Of a DNA stretch of 64,000 nucleotides, positions 50,249 to 64,000 are shown piece after piece (within the stretch, counting starts at the first letter, position 1; each line of letters opens with the position of its first letter). The stretch comes from Kosakonia oryzae (GTDB lineage: Bacteria > Pseudomonadota > Gammaproteobacteria > Enterobacterales > Enterobacteriaceae). The notes under the pieces are model-generated. The model was not told where the DNA came from, did not search any database, and saw nothing but the letters and a program-made list of their open reading frames with translations. Location: the NCBI RefSeq assembly GCF_001658025.2, contig NZ_CP014007.2, positions 3,100,001 to 3,164,000 of the forward strand, in the 5' to 3' direction. A program made the translations under genes and the position numbers.

Positions 50249-51214
50249 TTAGTTTATTTTTTCTAGCATTAATCCGGCGCGCAAACCCACAGCGACACCA
50301 GGATTCGGAAAGAGCACATACTCTTCATCATGCTGCACAACGTAGCGTTCACCGCGATCTTCCGCCAGCAGCGTCCCGGCGCTGAAAGGCGTAAAGTTCA
50401 GCGTTTCGGCTGACATATACAGTTTGAACGCCTCGCTGTGCCGCGTCAGTTGCTGCACAACCCGGTAACGCACCGGCGCACCCTGCGTGTCCGGCGCAGG
50501 TTCACCGGCCAGCAGCGCTGCCAGCGCCCAGGCGGTACGCTGAAACTGGCTGAGATCGTTCTCGCCAAACGGCAGCGCTTTGCCCAGCTCCAGCGTACAG
50601 GCCAGCGCCTCAAATTGCGCGCACGTGAAGTGGGTAAACGTGCCGCCCGGCGCCTGATGGAACACCAGCGCTTCCAGCCCTGCCGAGCCCAGCCACTCCA
50701 GAAACAGCTCGTCCCACGGCTGCGCACGCTGCGGCAGCACGCCGAAACGCACATGATGCGATCCGCGAATCGCCGTATGCAGATCGAGGTGCCAGCGCTC
50801 TTCATCGCCACCGGCAAAAAAGTGGGTAACCGCGCGTTCAAGCTGCGCGGCACGCACCGTTTCATCACTGGGCGGAAGTTGCTGCCAGCGTCCACCAAAC
50901 ATGCGATTCAAATCGCTATGCAGAAAACGCTTTCCTTCCCTCAGCGCCTGCGGGTTGCCAAGGATGACCAACAGCCGCCAGGTCAGTGGCTGCGTGCCGG
51001 AAAACAGATTTTTCAGCAGAATGTCCAGCATCTCCACCGGCGCGGTTTCATTGCCGTGAATGGCGCAGGAGAGCACCAGCGAGCGCCCGGTAGGGTGCGG
51101 CGGCACCAGTTCAAGGATCCCTTGCTCGTGCCACAACCAGTGAATACCGCCCGACTCCCCTGACATTTTACGCGGGATGTCACCCGATAACGTGGTGGCA
51201 AGAAAGTTATCCAT
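50249..51214 (-). CDS. astE: Succinylglutamate desuccinylase
   Basis: A 321-residue zinc carboxypeptidase-like enzyme that splits N-succinylglutamate into succinate and glutamate, the last step of the AST pathway. Zinc ligands are in HGNETAPVE (near residue 54) and [13 protein letters not shown] (near 143). Last gene of astCADBE; 11 bases after astB. Confidence 0.97.
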   Translation of the reverse strand: MDNFLATTLSGDIPRKMSGESGGIHWLWHEQGILELVPPHPTGRSLVLSCAIHGNETAPVEMLDILLKNLFSGTQPLTWRLLVILGNPQALREGKRFLHSDLNRMFGGRWQQLPPSDETVRAAQLERAVTHFFAGGDEERWHLDLHTAIRGSHHVRFGVLPQRAQPWDELFLEWLGSAGLEALVFHQAPGGTFTHFTCAQFEALACTLELGKALPFGENDLSQFQRTAWALAALLAGEPAPDTQGAPVRYRVVQQLTRHSEAFKLYMSAETLNFTPFSAGTLLAEDRGERYVVQHDEEYVLFPNPGVAVGLRAGLMLEKIN

Positions 51215-51225
51215 ACAACCTCCGG

Positions 51226-55053
<3,828 letters not shown>

Positions 55054-55057
<4 letters not shown>

Positions 55058-56274
55058 GATACGTTCTCCGCAAGGAATTTTTCACAGGCGCGGGTAAAGC
55101 GCGCAAGCCCGGTACGCACCTCTTCTTCACTGATATTCAGCGCCGGAGCAAAGCGCACCACGTTGCCACCTGCAATCAGCACCATCACCCCTTCCGCTGC
55201 CGCCAGTTGCGAAATCTGTTTCGCTTTCCCGGCATGTTCCGCCACCAGTTGGCAGCCAATCAGCAGCCCCAGGCCACGAATGTCGCTGAACAGCGGATGG
55301 CGATGGTTGAACGCCGTCAGTTGCTCAACAAACCACTGGTGACGCTGTTTGACACCGGTCAGCGTTTCCGGCGTATTGACGATATCCAGCACCGCGCCAG
55401 CAACTGCGCCCGCCAGCGGATTACCGCCGTAGGTCGTGCCGTGTGTACCCACATTCATCACTTTGCCGAAGGTCTCGGTGGTGAGCATCGCGCCAATCGG
55501 GAAGCCGCCGCCCAGCGCTTTCGCGGTGGTCAGCACATCCGGCGTCACACCATAGTGCATATAGGCATACAGTTCGCCGGTGCGGCCAACGCCGGTCTGC
55601 ACTTCATCAAAAATCAGCACCGCGTTGTGACGGGTACAGAGATCGCGCAAGCCCTGTAAAAAGGCCTGGCTGGCCGGGACCACGCCGCCTTCACCCTGCA
55701 TTGGCTCAACAATGACCGCACAGGTGTCGTCATTGATCAGGGCGCTGGCGGAAGCCAGATCGTTGTAAACCGCATGTTGGATCTGCGGCGGCAGCGGCGC
55801 AAAATCCTGCGAGTAAGCGGGCTGCCCGCCGGCGCTGACGGTAAACAGCGTGCGGCCATGGAACGCATTTTTGAACGCCACAATGCCGCTTTTCTGCGGG
55901 CCGAAAGTGTCGTGGGCATATTTACGGGCCAGTTTCAGCGCCGCTTCATTCGCCTCCGCGCCGGAGTTACAGAAGAAAGCGCGATCGGCAAACGTGGCAT
56001 CCAGCAACCGTTTCGCCAGCTTCAGTACCGGTTCATTGGTGTAGCCATTGCCGGTATGCCAGAACTTCGCCGCCTGCTCGCTCAGAGCCTTGCACAATGC
56101 AGGATGAGCGTGGCCCAGCGCGTTTACCGCAATCCCCCCGGCAAAATCGATGTACTCGTTACCCTGCTGATCCCATAAACGCGAGCCTTCCCCGCGAACC
56201 GGAATAAAAGGCGCTGGCGCGTAGACAGGCAACATCCATTGATCAAAATTTTCACGCGTAATTGACGTAGACAT
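55054..56274 (-). CDS. astC: Succinylornithine transaminase
   Basis: A 406-residue PLP-dependent class III aminotransferase. The PLP Lys is in [15 protein letters not shown] (near residue 252), with [12 protein letters not shown] before it. Moves the amino group of succinylornithine to 2-oxoglutarate; in E. coli it can also act on acetylornithine. Start at 56274 gives [12 protein letters not shown]; the frame continues to 56382 across the promoter. Gene order astCADBE, transcribed from the sigma-54-like promoter upstream. Confidence 0.97.
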
Positions 56275-56346
56275 AGCGACCTCATCCGGTAAATAAAAGG
56301 TTGAATAAATGTTAATTAATATGAACGTTTTCGCTGTAAATGTAGA

Positions 56347-56363
56347 TTGCACAGTTCGTGCCA
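56347..56363 (-). promoter_or_regulatory. Sigma-54-like promoter of astC
   Basis: On the minus strand TGGCACGAACTGTGCAA fits TGGCAC-N5-TTGC with one mismatch (T to G), 73 bases before astC. In E. coli ast is driven by sigma-54 with NtrC under nitrogen limitation, and by ArgR. ArgR boxes were not clear enough to place. Confidence 0.7.
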
Positions 56364-56708
56364 GCCAGCGATAAAAATGCATAAACGTCCTGGCACAACG
56401 AAATATCAGTAACTTACAACCTGTCGCTATTCATATAAATTGCATAAAAAGTGAATAAATGTATATCCAGGCGAGGTAATGGACGATCGGAGGCGCGGGT
56501 TTATGCAATAAGAATATTTAATTCTGGAACTGTGATCATCAACGAAATTAATCTTCGCACCCTGCCCCATTTCGGCGCATCGAGCACCAAATCAGGGCAA
56601 CTGGCGCGTTTTTTGCTCATCAGTAATAGCAATATCAATAAGTGGCGGTGGTTAAATGTAAATTCTGCTAACATCTGTGCATCTTTTTACTGCTAAGTGG
56701 CGGCGACT
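56364..56708. other. astC-xthA divergent region
   Basis: About 345 bases, AT-rich, between the sigma-54-like site and xthA. It should hold NtrC/ArgR sites of ast and the xthA promoter; none can be fixed by eye. No gene is seen. Confidence 0.4.
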
Positions 56709-57515
56709 ATGAAATTTGTCTCTTTTAATATCAACGGCCTGCGTGCCCGGCCTCATCAACTGGAAGCGCTTGTCGAGCAGCATCAGCCGGACGTGATCGG
56801 TCTGCAGGAGACAAAAGTCCATGACGATATGTTTCCGCTCGAAGAGGTGGCGCGTCTGGGTTACAACGTCTTTTATCACGGGCAAAAAGGTCACTACGGC
56901 GTTGCGCTGCTGACCAAAGATACGCCGGTTTCCGTACGTCGCGGCTTTCCCAACGACGGCGAAGAGGCGCAGCGTCGCATTATCATGGCGGAAATCCCGT
57001 CGCCTATCGGCAATATCACCGTGATTAATGGCTACTTTCCGCAGGGCGAAAGCCGCGACCACCCGCTGAAATTCCCGGCGAAAGAGAAGTTCTACCAGGA
57101 TCTGCAAACCTTCCTCGAAACCGAGCTGAAAAAAGAGAACCCGGTACTGATCATGGGCGATATGAATATCAGCCCGACGGATCTGGATATCGGCATTGGC
57201 GAAGAGAATCGCAAGCGCTGGCTGCGCACCGGGAAATGCTCGTTCCTGCCGGAAGAGCGTGAATGGATGGAGCGCCTGAAGGGCTGGGGCCTGGTGGATA
57301 CTTACCGCGAAGCAAACCCGGAAACCAACGATCGCTTCTCGTGGTTTGATTACCGCTCCAAAGGCTTTGATGACAACCGTGGCCTGCGCATCGATCTGCT
57401 ACTGGCAAGCCAACCGCTGGCCGAGCGCTGCATCGAAACCGGGATTGATTACGACATTCGCAGCATGGAAAAACCCTCCGATCACGCACCGGTCTGGGCT
57501 AAATTTAAGGTCTGA
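56709..57515 (+). CDS. xthA: Exodeoxyribonuclease III
   Basis: A 268-residue AP endonuclease/3'-5' exonuclease of base excision repair. Catalytic residues lie in QETKVHDD (Glu near 34), [13 protein letters not shown] (Asp and Asn, near 151-153) and PSDHAPVW (His near 259). Start at 56709 gives [14 protein letters not shown]; four codons upstream are in frame (GTG). Length equals E. coli XthA. Next gene starts five bases after. Confidence 0.97.
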   Translation: MKFVSFNINGLRARPHQLEALVEQHQPDVIGLQETKVHDDMFPLEEVARLGYNVFYHGQKGHYGVALLTKDTPVSVRRGFPNDGEEAQRRIIMAEIPSPIGNITVINGYFPQGESRDHPLKFPAKEKFYQDLQTFLETELKKENPVLIMGDMNISPTDLDIGIGEENRKRWLRTGKCSFLPEEREWMERLKGWGLVDTYREANPETNDRFSWFDYRSKGFDDNRGLRIDLLLASQPLAERCIETGIDYDIRSMEKPSDHAPVWAKFKV

Positions 57516-57519
57516 TGCC

Positions 57520-58389
57520 ATGACGTCCGGCAATTCGTGGGTTACCGCGCAGTGGCTGGACGATTTACTGCAACACAATCCGCCAGCCGAAACATGGCGG
57601 CTGCTGGAAGTCGGCTATAACGCCGAGCCAAGCTATCGCGCCGGACACATTCCCGGCGCGTATTATATTGACACCCAACTTGTCGAAAGCCTGCCGCTGT
57701 GGAATGTGGTGCCGCCCGAAATATTGCGCGCGGTGCTGTGCCGTTGCGGTTTACGCAGCGACATGACCGTTATTCTCTACGGTCGCGGCAACTATGCGGC
57801 CGAGCGGCTGGCGCATATTCTGCTGTACGCGGGCGTTAACGATGTCCGCCTGCTGAATGGCGGCTGGCAGAGCTGGCAACGCGCCGGGCTACGGCAAACA
57901 ATCGATCTGCCGCCTGCCATCACCGCGCAGGATTTCGGCGCGCCGCTCCCTTCACAGCCAGACGTTTTACTTAACCTGGCGCAAACCCGGCAACGAATGG
58001 CGCAGCCAGAAACTGTGCTGGTCAGCGTACGCAGTTGGGATGAATTCAGCGGCGGCAGCAGTGGGTATCACTATATTTCCACCGCTGGTGATATTCCCGG
58101 CGCGCGCTGGGGACACGCTGGCGGCAACAGCCAGTTTATTGCGGATTACCATCATCCGGACGGCACGGTACGCTCCCCGCAAGAGATTGCCGCATTGTGG
58201 CAGCAGCAAGGCATCACCGCCGATCAACAGGTGATTTTTTACTGCGGTACCGGCTGGCGTGCATCGCTGGCATTTTTGCTTGCCCGCGCGCTCGGCTGGC
58301 AGAAGATCGCCGTGTATGATGGCGGCTGGTTCGAGTGGAGCCAGCAGCAGAAAATGGAACAGACGGATGACAACCCTGAAAACAGTTGA
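57520..58389 (+). CDS. YnjE-like sulfurtransferase with two rhodanese domains
   Basis: A 289-residue tandem rhodanese. The first domain (about 15-130) lacks a nucleophilic Cys in its loop; the second has the active CGTGWRAS near residue 243, the same loop as E. coli YnjE. YnjE has three domains and a signal peptide (435 residues); this protein has neither the extra domain nor a signal, so it is a short cytoplasmic relative. It follows xthA by four bases and overlaps nudG by 23, forming one operon. Sulfur acceptor unknown. Confidence 0.78.
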   Translation: MTSGNSWVTAQWLDDLLQHNPPAETWRLLEVGYNAEPSYRAGHIPGAYYIDTQLVESLPLWNVVPPEILRAVLCRCGLRSDMTVILYGRGNYAAERLAHILLYAGVNDVRLLNGGWQSWQRAGLRQTIDLPPAITAQDFGAPLPSQPDVLLNLAQTRQRMAQPETVLVSVRSWDEFSGGSSGYHYISTAGDIPGARWGHAGGNSQFIADYHHPDGTVRSPQEIAALWQQQGITADQQVIFYCGTGWRASLAFLLARALGWQKIAVYDGGWFEWSQQQKMEQTDDNPENS

Positions 58390-58783
58390 GGTGGTCGCAG
58401 CGATCATCGAGCGCGATGGCAAAATTTTGCTGGCGCAACGCCCGCCGCACGCGGATCAAGCCGGGCTATGGGAGTTTGCTGGCGGCAAGGTGGAAGCCGG
58501 GGAGACGCAGCCGCAGGCGCTAACGCGTGAGCTGCGCGAGGAACTGGGCATTGATGCCCTGCCTGCTCGTTATGTCGCCAGCCACCAGCGGGAAGTGTCC
58601 GGGCGGATGATCCATCTGCATGCGTGGCACGTTGTTGCCTTTCACGGTGAGCCAACCCGCCACTATCACAGCGCCTTGCTGTGGTGCGAACCCGCTGACG
58701 CCCTGAAACAGGCGCTGGCGCCAGCGGATATCCCGCTACTGGAAGCGTTTATGGCTTCACGCGACGCCAGACCAGCGGATTAG
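58367..58783 (+). CDS. nudG: CTP/oxidised-nucleotide pyrophosphohydrolase NudG
   Basis: A 138-residue Nudix hydrolase. The Nudix box GGKVEAGE...RELREELG (residues about 36-59) is complete. E. coli NudG removes 5-hydroxy-CTP and similar oxidised pyrimidine nucleotides. The start at 58367 lies inside the end of the sulfurtransferase gene; E. coli starts three residues later. Upstream frame to 58259 is not conserved. Co-transcription with xthA fits a DNA-damage-avoidance role. Confidence 0.93.
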   Translation: MTTLKTVEVVAAIIERDGKILLAQRPPHADQAGLWEFAGGKVEAGETQPQALTRELREELGIDALPARYVASHQREVSGRMIHLHAWHVVAFHGEPTRHYHSALLWCEPADALKQALAPADIPLLEAFMASRDARPAD

Positions 58784-59033
58784 TAGAAATCGCGCGTTCA
58801 TCGCGCTGGCACTGTAACAGCACGCCTTCGGCTTTCACCACCGCGCCTTCACTGTAATTTTGATTGCCATACACGCAGCACTGGATGCACGGCTGCGTGG
58901 TTTGCGTCTGCCCGCCGGAGCTAAAGACTTCCGGCGGGACATTCACTTCAATTCCCGGTGAGGGTAAACGTTCGGCCAGCGCGCTGCCCGCCGCTACCAC
59001 CAGTAATGCTGCTATCCACGATAAACGGGCCAT
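58749..59033 (-). CDS. ynjH: Exported protein YnjH (DUF1496)
   Basis: A 94-residue protein with a signal peptide (about 1-20, ends GSALA). Matches E. coli YnjH: EVNVPPEVFSSGGQ, CIQCCVY, YSEGAVVKAEG, NPLVWRRVKP. Cys pairs suggest a periplasmic disulfide-bearing protein. Start at 59033 has AGGAAGAG upstream; 25 in-frame codons before it lack a signal sequence. Its end overlaps nudG by 35 bases (convergent). Function unknown. Confidence 0.9.
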   Translation of the reverse strand: MARLSWIAALLVVAAGSALAERLPSPGIEVNVPPEVFSSGGQTQTTQPCIQCCVYGNQNYSEGAVVKAEGVLLQCQRDERAISTNPLVWRRVKP

Positions 59034-59267
59034 AACTCTTCCTTTCTGATTGACGCCACGTATTACTATAACGGATCTATTTCCCACAGCTTTAGTTTCC
59101 TCAGCCATCGTTTTTCATTATGACACTGCGCAGATTATTAATTTGCCTGGTGTGGGGTATTTTCCCTTGCAGCGTGCGTCATTACGAATGTTATAGTCCG
59201 AAAGCGCCCGTTTTTTGCGCACCACAAGCACAACAAATCCACTTAAAAATAAGAGACGCTTATATCT

Positions 59268-60611
59268 ATGGATCAGACACCCTCTCTTGAATCCTTTCTC
59301 GGTTATGTCCAGCAACGCGATCCGCACCAGCCGGAGTTCGCCCAGGCCGTGCGTGAAGTGATGACCACCCTCTGGCCATTTCTTGAAGCTAACCCGCGCT
59401 ATCGCCAGTTATCGCTGCTGGAGCGGTTGGTTGAACCGGAACGCGTGATCCAGTTTCGCGTGGCTTGGGTTGATGACCGCAACCAGGTGCAGGTCAACCG
59501 CGCGTGGCGCGTGCAGTTCAGCTCCGCCATTGGCCCCTACAAAGGCGGGATGCGTTTTCACCCGTCGGTGAATCTGTCGATTTTGAAATTCCTCGGTTTC
59601 GAGCAGACCTTTAAAAACGCGCTGACCACCCTGCCAATGGGCGGCGGCAAAGGCGGCAGCGACTTCGATCCGAAAGGCAAAAGCGACGGCGAAGTGATGC
59701 GTTTTTGCCAGGCGCTGATCGCCGAACTGTACCGCCATCTTGGCGCAGATACCGACGTTCCGGCGGGCGATATTGGCGTCGGCGCGCGTGAAGTCGGCTT
59801 TATGGCCGGAATGATGAAAAAACTCTCCAACAACACCGCCTGCGTCTTCACCGGCAAAGGGTTGTCGTTCGGCGGCAGTTTGATCCGCCCGGAAGCCACC
59901 GGCTACGGCCTGGTTTACTTCACCGAAGCGATGCTGAAACGCCACGGTCTCGGTTTTGAAGGGATGCGCGTGGCGGTTTCCGGTTCCGGCAATGTGGCGC
60001 AGTACGCCATCGAAAAAGCGATGTCTCTTGGCGCACGCGTGATCACGGCTTCGGACTCCAGCGGTACTGTCGTTGATGAAGCCGGTTTTACGGCGGAAAA
60101 ACTGGCCCGTCTGTGTGAAATCAAAGCCAGCCGCGATGGCCGGATCGCCGACTATGCGCGGGAATTTGGCCTGAACTATCTGCAGGGCCAGCAGCCGTGG
60201 TCCGTGCCCGTGGATATCGCGCTGCCGTGCGCCACGCAGAATGAGCTGGATGTGGATGCTGCGCGAGTGCTGATTGCCAACGGCGTGAAAGCGGTGGCCG
60301 AAGGGGCGAATATGCCCACCACCATCGCGGCGACAGAACTGTTCCTTAAAGCAAACGTGCTGTTCGCGCCGGGCAAAGCCGCCAACGCGGGCGGCGTAGC
60401 CACTTCCGGGCTGGAGATGGCGCAGAATGCCGCGCGTTTAAGCTGGAAAGCGGAAAAAGTAGATGCCCGTCTGCACCACATCATGCTTGATATTCATCAG
60501 GCCTGTGTCGAATACGGCGGTGAAGGTAAACAGACGCACTATGTGCGCGGCGCCAACATCGCCGGTTTTGTGAAAGTCGCCGACGCGATGCTGGCGCAGG
60601 GTGTGATTTAA
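59268..60611 (+). CDS. gdhA: NADP-specific glutamate dehydrogenase
   Basis: A 447-residue hexameric enzyme making glutamate from ammonia and 2-oxoglutarate with NADPH. Catalytic Lys in PMGGGKGGSDFDPKG (near residue 126), GPYKGGMRFHPSVN, NADP fold GSGNVAQYA (near 240). Length equals E. coli GdhA. No ribosome site of note (GAGACGCTTATATCT). The 234 bases to divergent ynjH hold the promoter; nothing else seen. Confidence 0.98.
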   Translation: MDQTPSLESFLGYVQQRDPHQPEFAQAVREVMTTLWPFLEANPRYRQLSLLERLVEPERVIQFRVAWVDDRNQVQVNRAWRVQFSSAIGPYKGGMRFHPSVNLSILKFLGFEQTFKNALTTLPMGGGKGGSDFDPKGKSDGEVMRFCQALIAELYRHLGADTDVPAGDIGVGAREVGFMAGMMKKLSNNTACVFTGKGLSFGGSLIRPEATGYGLVYFTEAMLKRHGLGFEGMRVAVSGSGNVAQYAIEKAMSLGARVITASDSSGTVVDEAGFTAEKLARLCEIKASRDGRIADYAREFGLNYLQGQQPWSVPVDIALPCATQNELDVDAARVLIANGVKAVAEGANMPTTIAATELFLKANVLFAPGKAANAGGVATSGLEMAQNAARLSWKAEKVDARLHHIMLDIHQACVEYGGEGKQTHYVRGANIAGFVKVADAMLAQGVI

Positions 60612-60622
60612 CCGCGGTGCAG

Positions 60623-60684
60623 GCCGGACAAGGCATTTATGCCGCTGTCCGGCAATGCCTGATGGCGCTTCGCTTATCAGGCCT
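60623..60684. repeat. REP/BIME element between gdhA and topB
   Basis: Two palindromes: GCCGGACA/TGTCCGGC (60623-60653) and a canonical REP core GCCTGATGGCGC...TTATCAGGCC (60657-60684). The second includes the stop codon of topB, so the last residues of TopB are encoded within the repeat. Confidence 0.85.
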
Positions 60685-62632
60685 GCGGAACGACTGCATC
60701 GCCGCCCGCCTCTGCTGATGGCGGGCGTTTTTTACTCCGTCCTTTGGCAAACGTTTTTTTCTTCTCGCCGCCCGGCGCAACCAGGCCACGGAACTGACGC
60801 ACCGGCGTATTACGCGCCTGGTGGATCAGTTCATGCAGCGTGCTGACCAGCGGCTGCATGAAGTCCTGATAGCGGCACTCTTTTTCGCTGATTTGCGTCA
60901 GCACCGACTCCCAGTGCGCCGTCATATCCGGTCTGGCCGCCATTTCTGGCAATGAATGGATCAGCGCCCGCCCCGGTTCGGTGGAGTGGATGTAGCGCCC
61001 TTTTTTAACAAGAAAACTGCGTTTAAACAGCAGTTCGATAATTCCGGCGCGCGTTGCTTCCGTCCCCAGCCCGTCGGTAGCGCGCAGGATCTTTTTCAGC
61101 TCTTTATCCTGTACAAAGCGGGCGATACCGGTCATCGCCGACAACAGAGTGGCGTCGGTAAAGTGGCGCGGCGGCTGCGTCTGACGTGCCACCACTTCGC
61201 CCTTCTCGCACAGCAACTCGTGGCCTTTCGCCACTACCGGCAGCGGCGTACCATCGTTCTCCTCATCGCGCTCTTTCGAACCCAACAGCGTTCGCCAGCC
61301 CGCTTCCGCCAGGAAACGCGCTTTGGCGATAAACTTGCCGTTGGCGATATCCAGATCGATCTGACATTTGCGGAACACCGCATCCGGGCAGAACTGCATC
61401 AGATACTGGCGGGCAATCAGGTTATAAACGTTGGCTTCGTTATCACTGAGGTTCACTTTCGATGCCCGCGCAGTCGGAATAATGGCGTGGTGCGCATCGA
61501 CCTTTTTGTCATCCCAGCAGCGGTTGCGCGTATCCGGGTTGACCACCGGCTGCGGCAGCAGATCCGGCGCATGCGCGCCAATTGCATTCATCACCGCATG
61601 GCGCCCGGCAAAGTGCTCTTCCGGCAGATAACGGCAATCCGAACGCGGATAGGTAATCAGCTTGTGGGTTTCGTACAGCTTCTGGCAGATATCCAGCACA
61701 TTTTGCGCACTGAGGCCAAAGCGTTTCGCCGCTTCAATCTGCAACGCCGACAGCGAAAACGGCAGCGGCGCCAGTTCCGATTCGCGCTTATCGTTATACG
61801 CCGTAACCAGCGCTGGCTGGCCGGTAATGCGGCTGACTACATGTTCCGCCAGCGGACGATGCAGCAGACGCCCTTCCTCATCCTGATACGGCTCGCAGGC
61901 ATCGCTCGGCTGCCACAGGGCGGTAAAGCGCTCCCCGGCAGGCGTGACGATATGCGCTTTCACCTCAAAGAAATCTTTCGCCACGAAGTTTTCGATCTCT
62001 TCATCGCGGCGCACCACCAGCCCGAGCACCGGCGTCTGTACGCGGCCGACCGACAGCACGCCCTGATAACCGGCATTGCGCCCTAGCAGCGTATACGCGC
62101 GGGTCATATTGATGCCGTACAGCCAGTCGGCGCGGGCGCGGGCCAGTGCGGATACGCACAGCGGAATAAATTCACTGTTGGCGCGCAGGCGTTCGATCGC
62201 GCGCTCCACCGCCTGCGGGTTGAGATCGTTAATCAGGCAGCGTTGCACCTGCTGGCGCTTTTCCGGCGCCAGTTGCAGGTAGTCGATCACCTCGTCCACC
62301 AGCAACTGCCCTTCGCGATCCGGGTCACCGGCGTGCACCACCTGCTCGGCATCCGCGAGCAGGCGTTTAATGACATTGATCTGTTTCAGCACCGACGGGC
62401 GCGGTTGCAGCTGCCACTTTTCCGGCACAATCGGCAAATCCGCCAGATTCCAGCGGGCGTAGCGGCTGTCGTAAGCATCCGGCTGCGCCTGCTCCAGCAG
62501 GTGACCGATACACCAGGTCACCACCTGACCATTACCGCACTCAATATAGCCGTCGCCTTTGCGATGCGGTTTGGGGAGCACATCGGCAATGGCGCGGGCC
62601 AGACTGGGCTTTTCGGCAATAAATAACCGCAT
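60677..62632 (-). CDS. topB: DNA topoisomerase III
   Basis: A 651-residue type IA topoisomerase that decatenates DNA at replication forks. TOPRIM domain about residues 1-150 (acidic motif [10 protein letters not shown] near 102), catalytic Tyr in [12 protein letters not shown] (near 328), basic C-terminal tail. E. coli TopB is 653. It begins three bases after selD and ends inside a REP element. Confidence 0.97.
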   Translation of the reverse strand: MRLFIAEKPSLARAIADVLPKPHRKGDGYIECGNGQVVTWCIGHLLEQAQPDAYDSRYARWNLADLPIVPEKWQLQPRPSVLKQINVIKRLLADAEQVVHAGDPDREGQLLVDEVIDYLQLAPEKRQQVQRCLINDLNPQAVERAIERLRANSEFIPLCVSALARARADWLYGINMTRAYTLLGRNAGYQGVLSVGRVQTPVLGLVVRRDEEIENFVAKDFFEVKAHIVTPAGERFTALWQPSDACEPYQDEEGRLLHRPLAEHVVSRITGQPALVTAYNDKRESELAPLPFSLSALQIEAAKRFGLSAQNVLDICQKLYETHKLITYPRSDCRYLPEEHFAGRHAVMNAIGAHAPDLLPQPVVNPDTRNRCWDDKKVDAHHAIIPTARASKVNLSDNEANVYNLIARQYLMQFCPDAVFRKCQIDLDIANGKFIAKARFLAEAGWRTLLGSKERDEENDGTPLPVVAKGHELLCEKGEVVARQTQPPRHFTDATLLSAMTGIARFVQDKELKKILRATDGLGTEATRAGIIELLFKRSFLVKKGRYIHSTEPGRALIHSLPEMAARPDMTAHWESVLTQISEKECRYQDFMQPLVSTLHELIHQARNTPVRQFRGLVAPGGEKKKTFAKGRSKKRPPSAEAGGDAVVPQA

Positions 62633-62635
62633 GAA

Positions 62636-63679
62636 TTAACGGATCTCGATCATCGGACGGCCGCCGCGAGCGCTGACCAGCTCGCCAATGGCGCTCAGTT
62701 CAATGCCGTACTCCGCCGCCGTGGCTTTCACTTCGTTTTCCGCTTCCGGCGACACCGCCAGCAGCAGGCCGCCGGAGGTTTGCGGATCGCACAGCAGATC
62801 GCGCACGGGCGCAGGCATTTCGCCCATCAGATGACCATAACTGGCGAAGTTGCGCTGCGTGCCACCCGGCACGGCACCTTTGGCAATATACTCTTCGACG
62901 CCCGGCAGTTTCGGCACGGCCTGATAATTCACTTGCGCCTGCACACCCGCGCCCTGACACATCTCGCTCAGATGACCGAGCAGGCCAAAGCCGGTGACAT
63001 CGGTCATCGCTTTCACCCCGTCGATATTTGCAAAGGCTGCGCCAGCAATATTCATCCGGCACATCACTTCCGTCGCCAGACCAACATGCTCCGGTTTAAG
63101 CAGGGATTTTTTCTCGGCAGTGGTTAATACGCCAATACCCAGCGGTTTGGTCAGGAACAGTTTGCAGCCCGCCTGCGCGGTGCTGTTTTTCTTCACGCGT
63201 TCTGTCGGCACTACACCGGTCACGGCGAGACCGAAAATCGGCTCTGGCGCATCGATAGAGTGACCGCCCGCCAGCGCAATACCCGCCTGCTGGCAAGCAA
63301 AGCGCCCACCGTCGATCACTTCACGGGCAATTTCCGGCGGCAGTTTATCGAGCGGCCAGCCGAGGATGGCAATCGCCATGATCGGTTTTCCCCCCATCGC
63401 GAAGACATCGCTGATGGCGTTGGTTGCCGCAATGCGGCCAAAATCGAACGGGTTATCGACGATAGGCATGAAAAAATCGGTGGTACTGATAATGCAAGTG
63501 CCGTTACCGAGATCGTAAACCGCAGCGTCGTCGCGCGTTTCATTACCGACCAGCAGATTCGGGTCGAGAAACTTCGCCTGCTCGCTGTGCAGAATGGTAT
63601 CCAGCACTTTGGGGGAAATTTTACAACCGCAACCGGCTCCGTGGCTGTATTGCGTTAAACGAATGGTTTGCTCGCTCAT
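62636..63679 (-). CDS. selD: Selenophosphate synthetase
   Basis: A 347-residue enzyme making selenophosphate from selenide and ATP for selenocysteine and 2-selenouridine. Cys17 and Lys20 in [11 protein letters not shown] (E. coli numbering) are present, so the enzyme is not itself a selenoprotein here. Start at 63679 has AGGAG six bases upstream and matches E. coli length; two further residues are in frame from 63685. ATP site about residues 45-110. Confidence 0.97.
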   Translation of the reverse strand: MSEQTIRLTQYSHGAGCGCKISPKVLDTILHSEQAKFLDPNLLVGNETRDDAAVYDLGNGTCIISTTDFFMPIVDNPFDFGRIAATNAISDVFAMGGKPIMAIAILGWPLDKLPPEIAREVIDGGRFACQQAGIALAGGHSIDAPEPIFGLAVTGVVPTERVKKNSTAQAGCKLFLTKPLGIGVLTTAEKKSLLKPEHVGLATEVMCRMNIAGAAFANIDGVKAMTDVTGFGLLGHLSEMCQGAGVQAQVNYQAVPKLPGVEEYIAKGAVPGGTQRNFASYGHLMGEMPAPVRDLLCDPQTSGGLLLAVSPEAENEVKATAAEYGIELSAIGELVSARGGRPMIEIR

Positions 63680-63958
63680 GGACATCTCCTGTCATTGCAA
63701 TCCCGCTATGGTAGCGCCCAAACGGCATGGTGGTAAGTCTGCGTGTCTGAATTCACGCGCTGTTGCTCATTAAGCGAACGAATAACAGCATTTCACTGCT
63801 GAGTATGTCGCCACATAACATCACTGAGCTCAATACATCGGCCATTTTGCGATGCAGAGCAATTTTTTAAACCGTGTGTTTATTTATTACTTTTATATGA
63901 CAGAAATATTACTTATCTTTTTATCTGAGGATGTCATTGATAATTAAAGGAATCACTA

Positions 63959-64000
63959 ATGAAAAGACGTTTACTAACCCTCTGCATTGCGAGTTTGTTC
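63959..64000 (+). CDS. Start of an exported protein, cut by the window end
   Basis: Only 14 codons are visible: MKRRLLTLCIASLF, the beginning of a signal peptide. AAAGGAA lies seven bases upstream of the ATG. The 279 bases to selD carry no other gene. In E. coli ydjA and sppA follow selD, so the local order differs. Identity unknown. Confidence 0.55.
   Translation, partial: MKRRLLTLCIASLF

Noticed and set aside
56275..56460. ArgR boxes upstream of astC
   Set aside because: Several TGAATA-like half sites exist in AT-rich DNA; none pairs convincingly.
60956..62086. A 376-codon open frame opposite topB
   Set aside because: Antisense shadow of topB with Arg/His/Gln-rich composition.

Overview
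The window is chromosome from a member of the Enterobacteriaceae that is not E. coli itself. From 9.8 kb to the right end, gene content and order follow the ppsA to selD segment of the E. coli/Klebsiella/Enterobacter/Kosakonia lineage, with near-identical small signatures such as the PheM leader peptide and the AUU start of infC. The genus cannot be fixed from the sequence alone; several non-E. coli insertions (orphan flagellin, two double-glycine peptides, a GT9 glycosyltransferase, a lone kduD) suggest Kosakonia, Enterobacter or a close relative.

Layout. (1) 1-9.77 kb is the end of a prophage region. It holds a recE/recT recombination module, small early genes and a PrtN-like DNA-binding protein. 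The stretch 5137-5676 is repeated at 9234-9762, and both copies end in the same 36-base core. The second core is half of the ppsA terminator, so this looks like the attachment site. Between the cores lies a 4.1 kb remnant of a second, related prophage: a lysozyme-like protein translationally coupled to a periplasmic LprI-type inhibitor, a small membrane protein, an IS200 and a broken ImmA/IrrE-type gene. (2) 9.78-16.3 kb: ppsA/ppsR (phosphoenolpyruvate synthase and its regulator), two small peptide genes with double-glycine leaders, aroH with a TrpR operator, and hemP behind a Fur box. (3) 16.3-28.9 kb, all minus strand: selO, ydiV, nlpC, btuD-btuE-btuC, ihfA, pheT-pheS-pheM, rplT-rpmI-infC-thrS, i.e. 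vitamin B12 uptake, nucleoid protein and translation genes. (4) 29-34.4 kb is a variable stretch: GT9 glycosyltransferase, 40-residue membrane peptide, fumD, orphan flagellin with a sigma-28-like promoter, small secreted protein, ydiY.

(5) 34.6-49.9 kb: pfkB, ydiZ, yniA, yniB, hxpB, kduD, ydjM (LexA box), tcyP, a periplasmic DJ-1/PfpI protein opposite a LysR regulator, cedA, katE, osmE, nadE, cho (LexA box), ves and spy; stress, SOS and metabolic genes. (6) 50.2-56.3 kb: the complete arginine succinyltransferase operon astCADBE with a sigma-54-like promoter. (7) 56.7-64 kb: xthA, a YnjE-like sulfurtransferase, nudG, ynjH, gdhA, a REP element, topB, selD and the first 14 codons of an exported protein.

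The best candidates for undescribed biology are the paired double-glycine peptides at 13.5-14.3 kb and the lysozyme/LprI pair held between two att-like repeats. No rRNA, tRNA or CRISPR array was seen.
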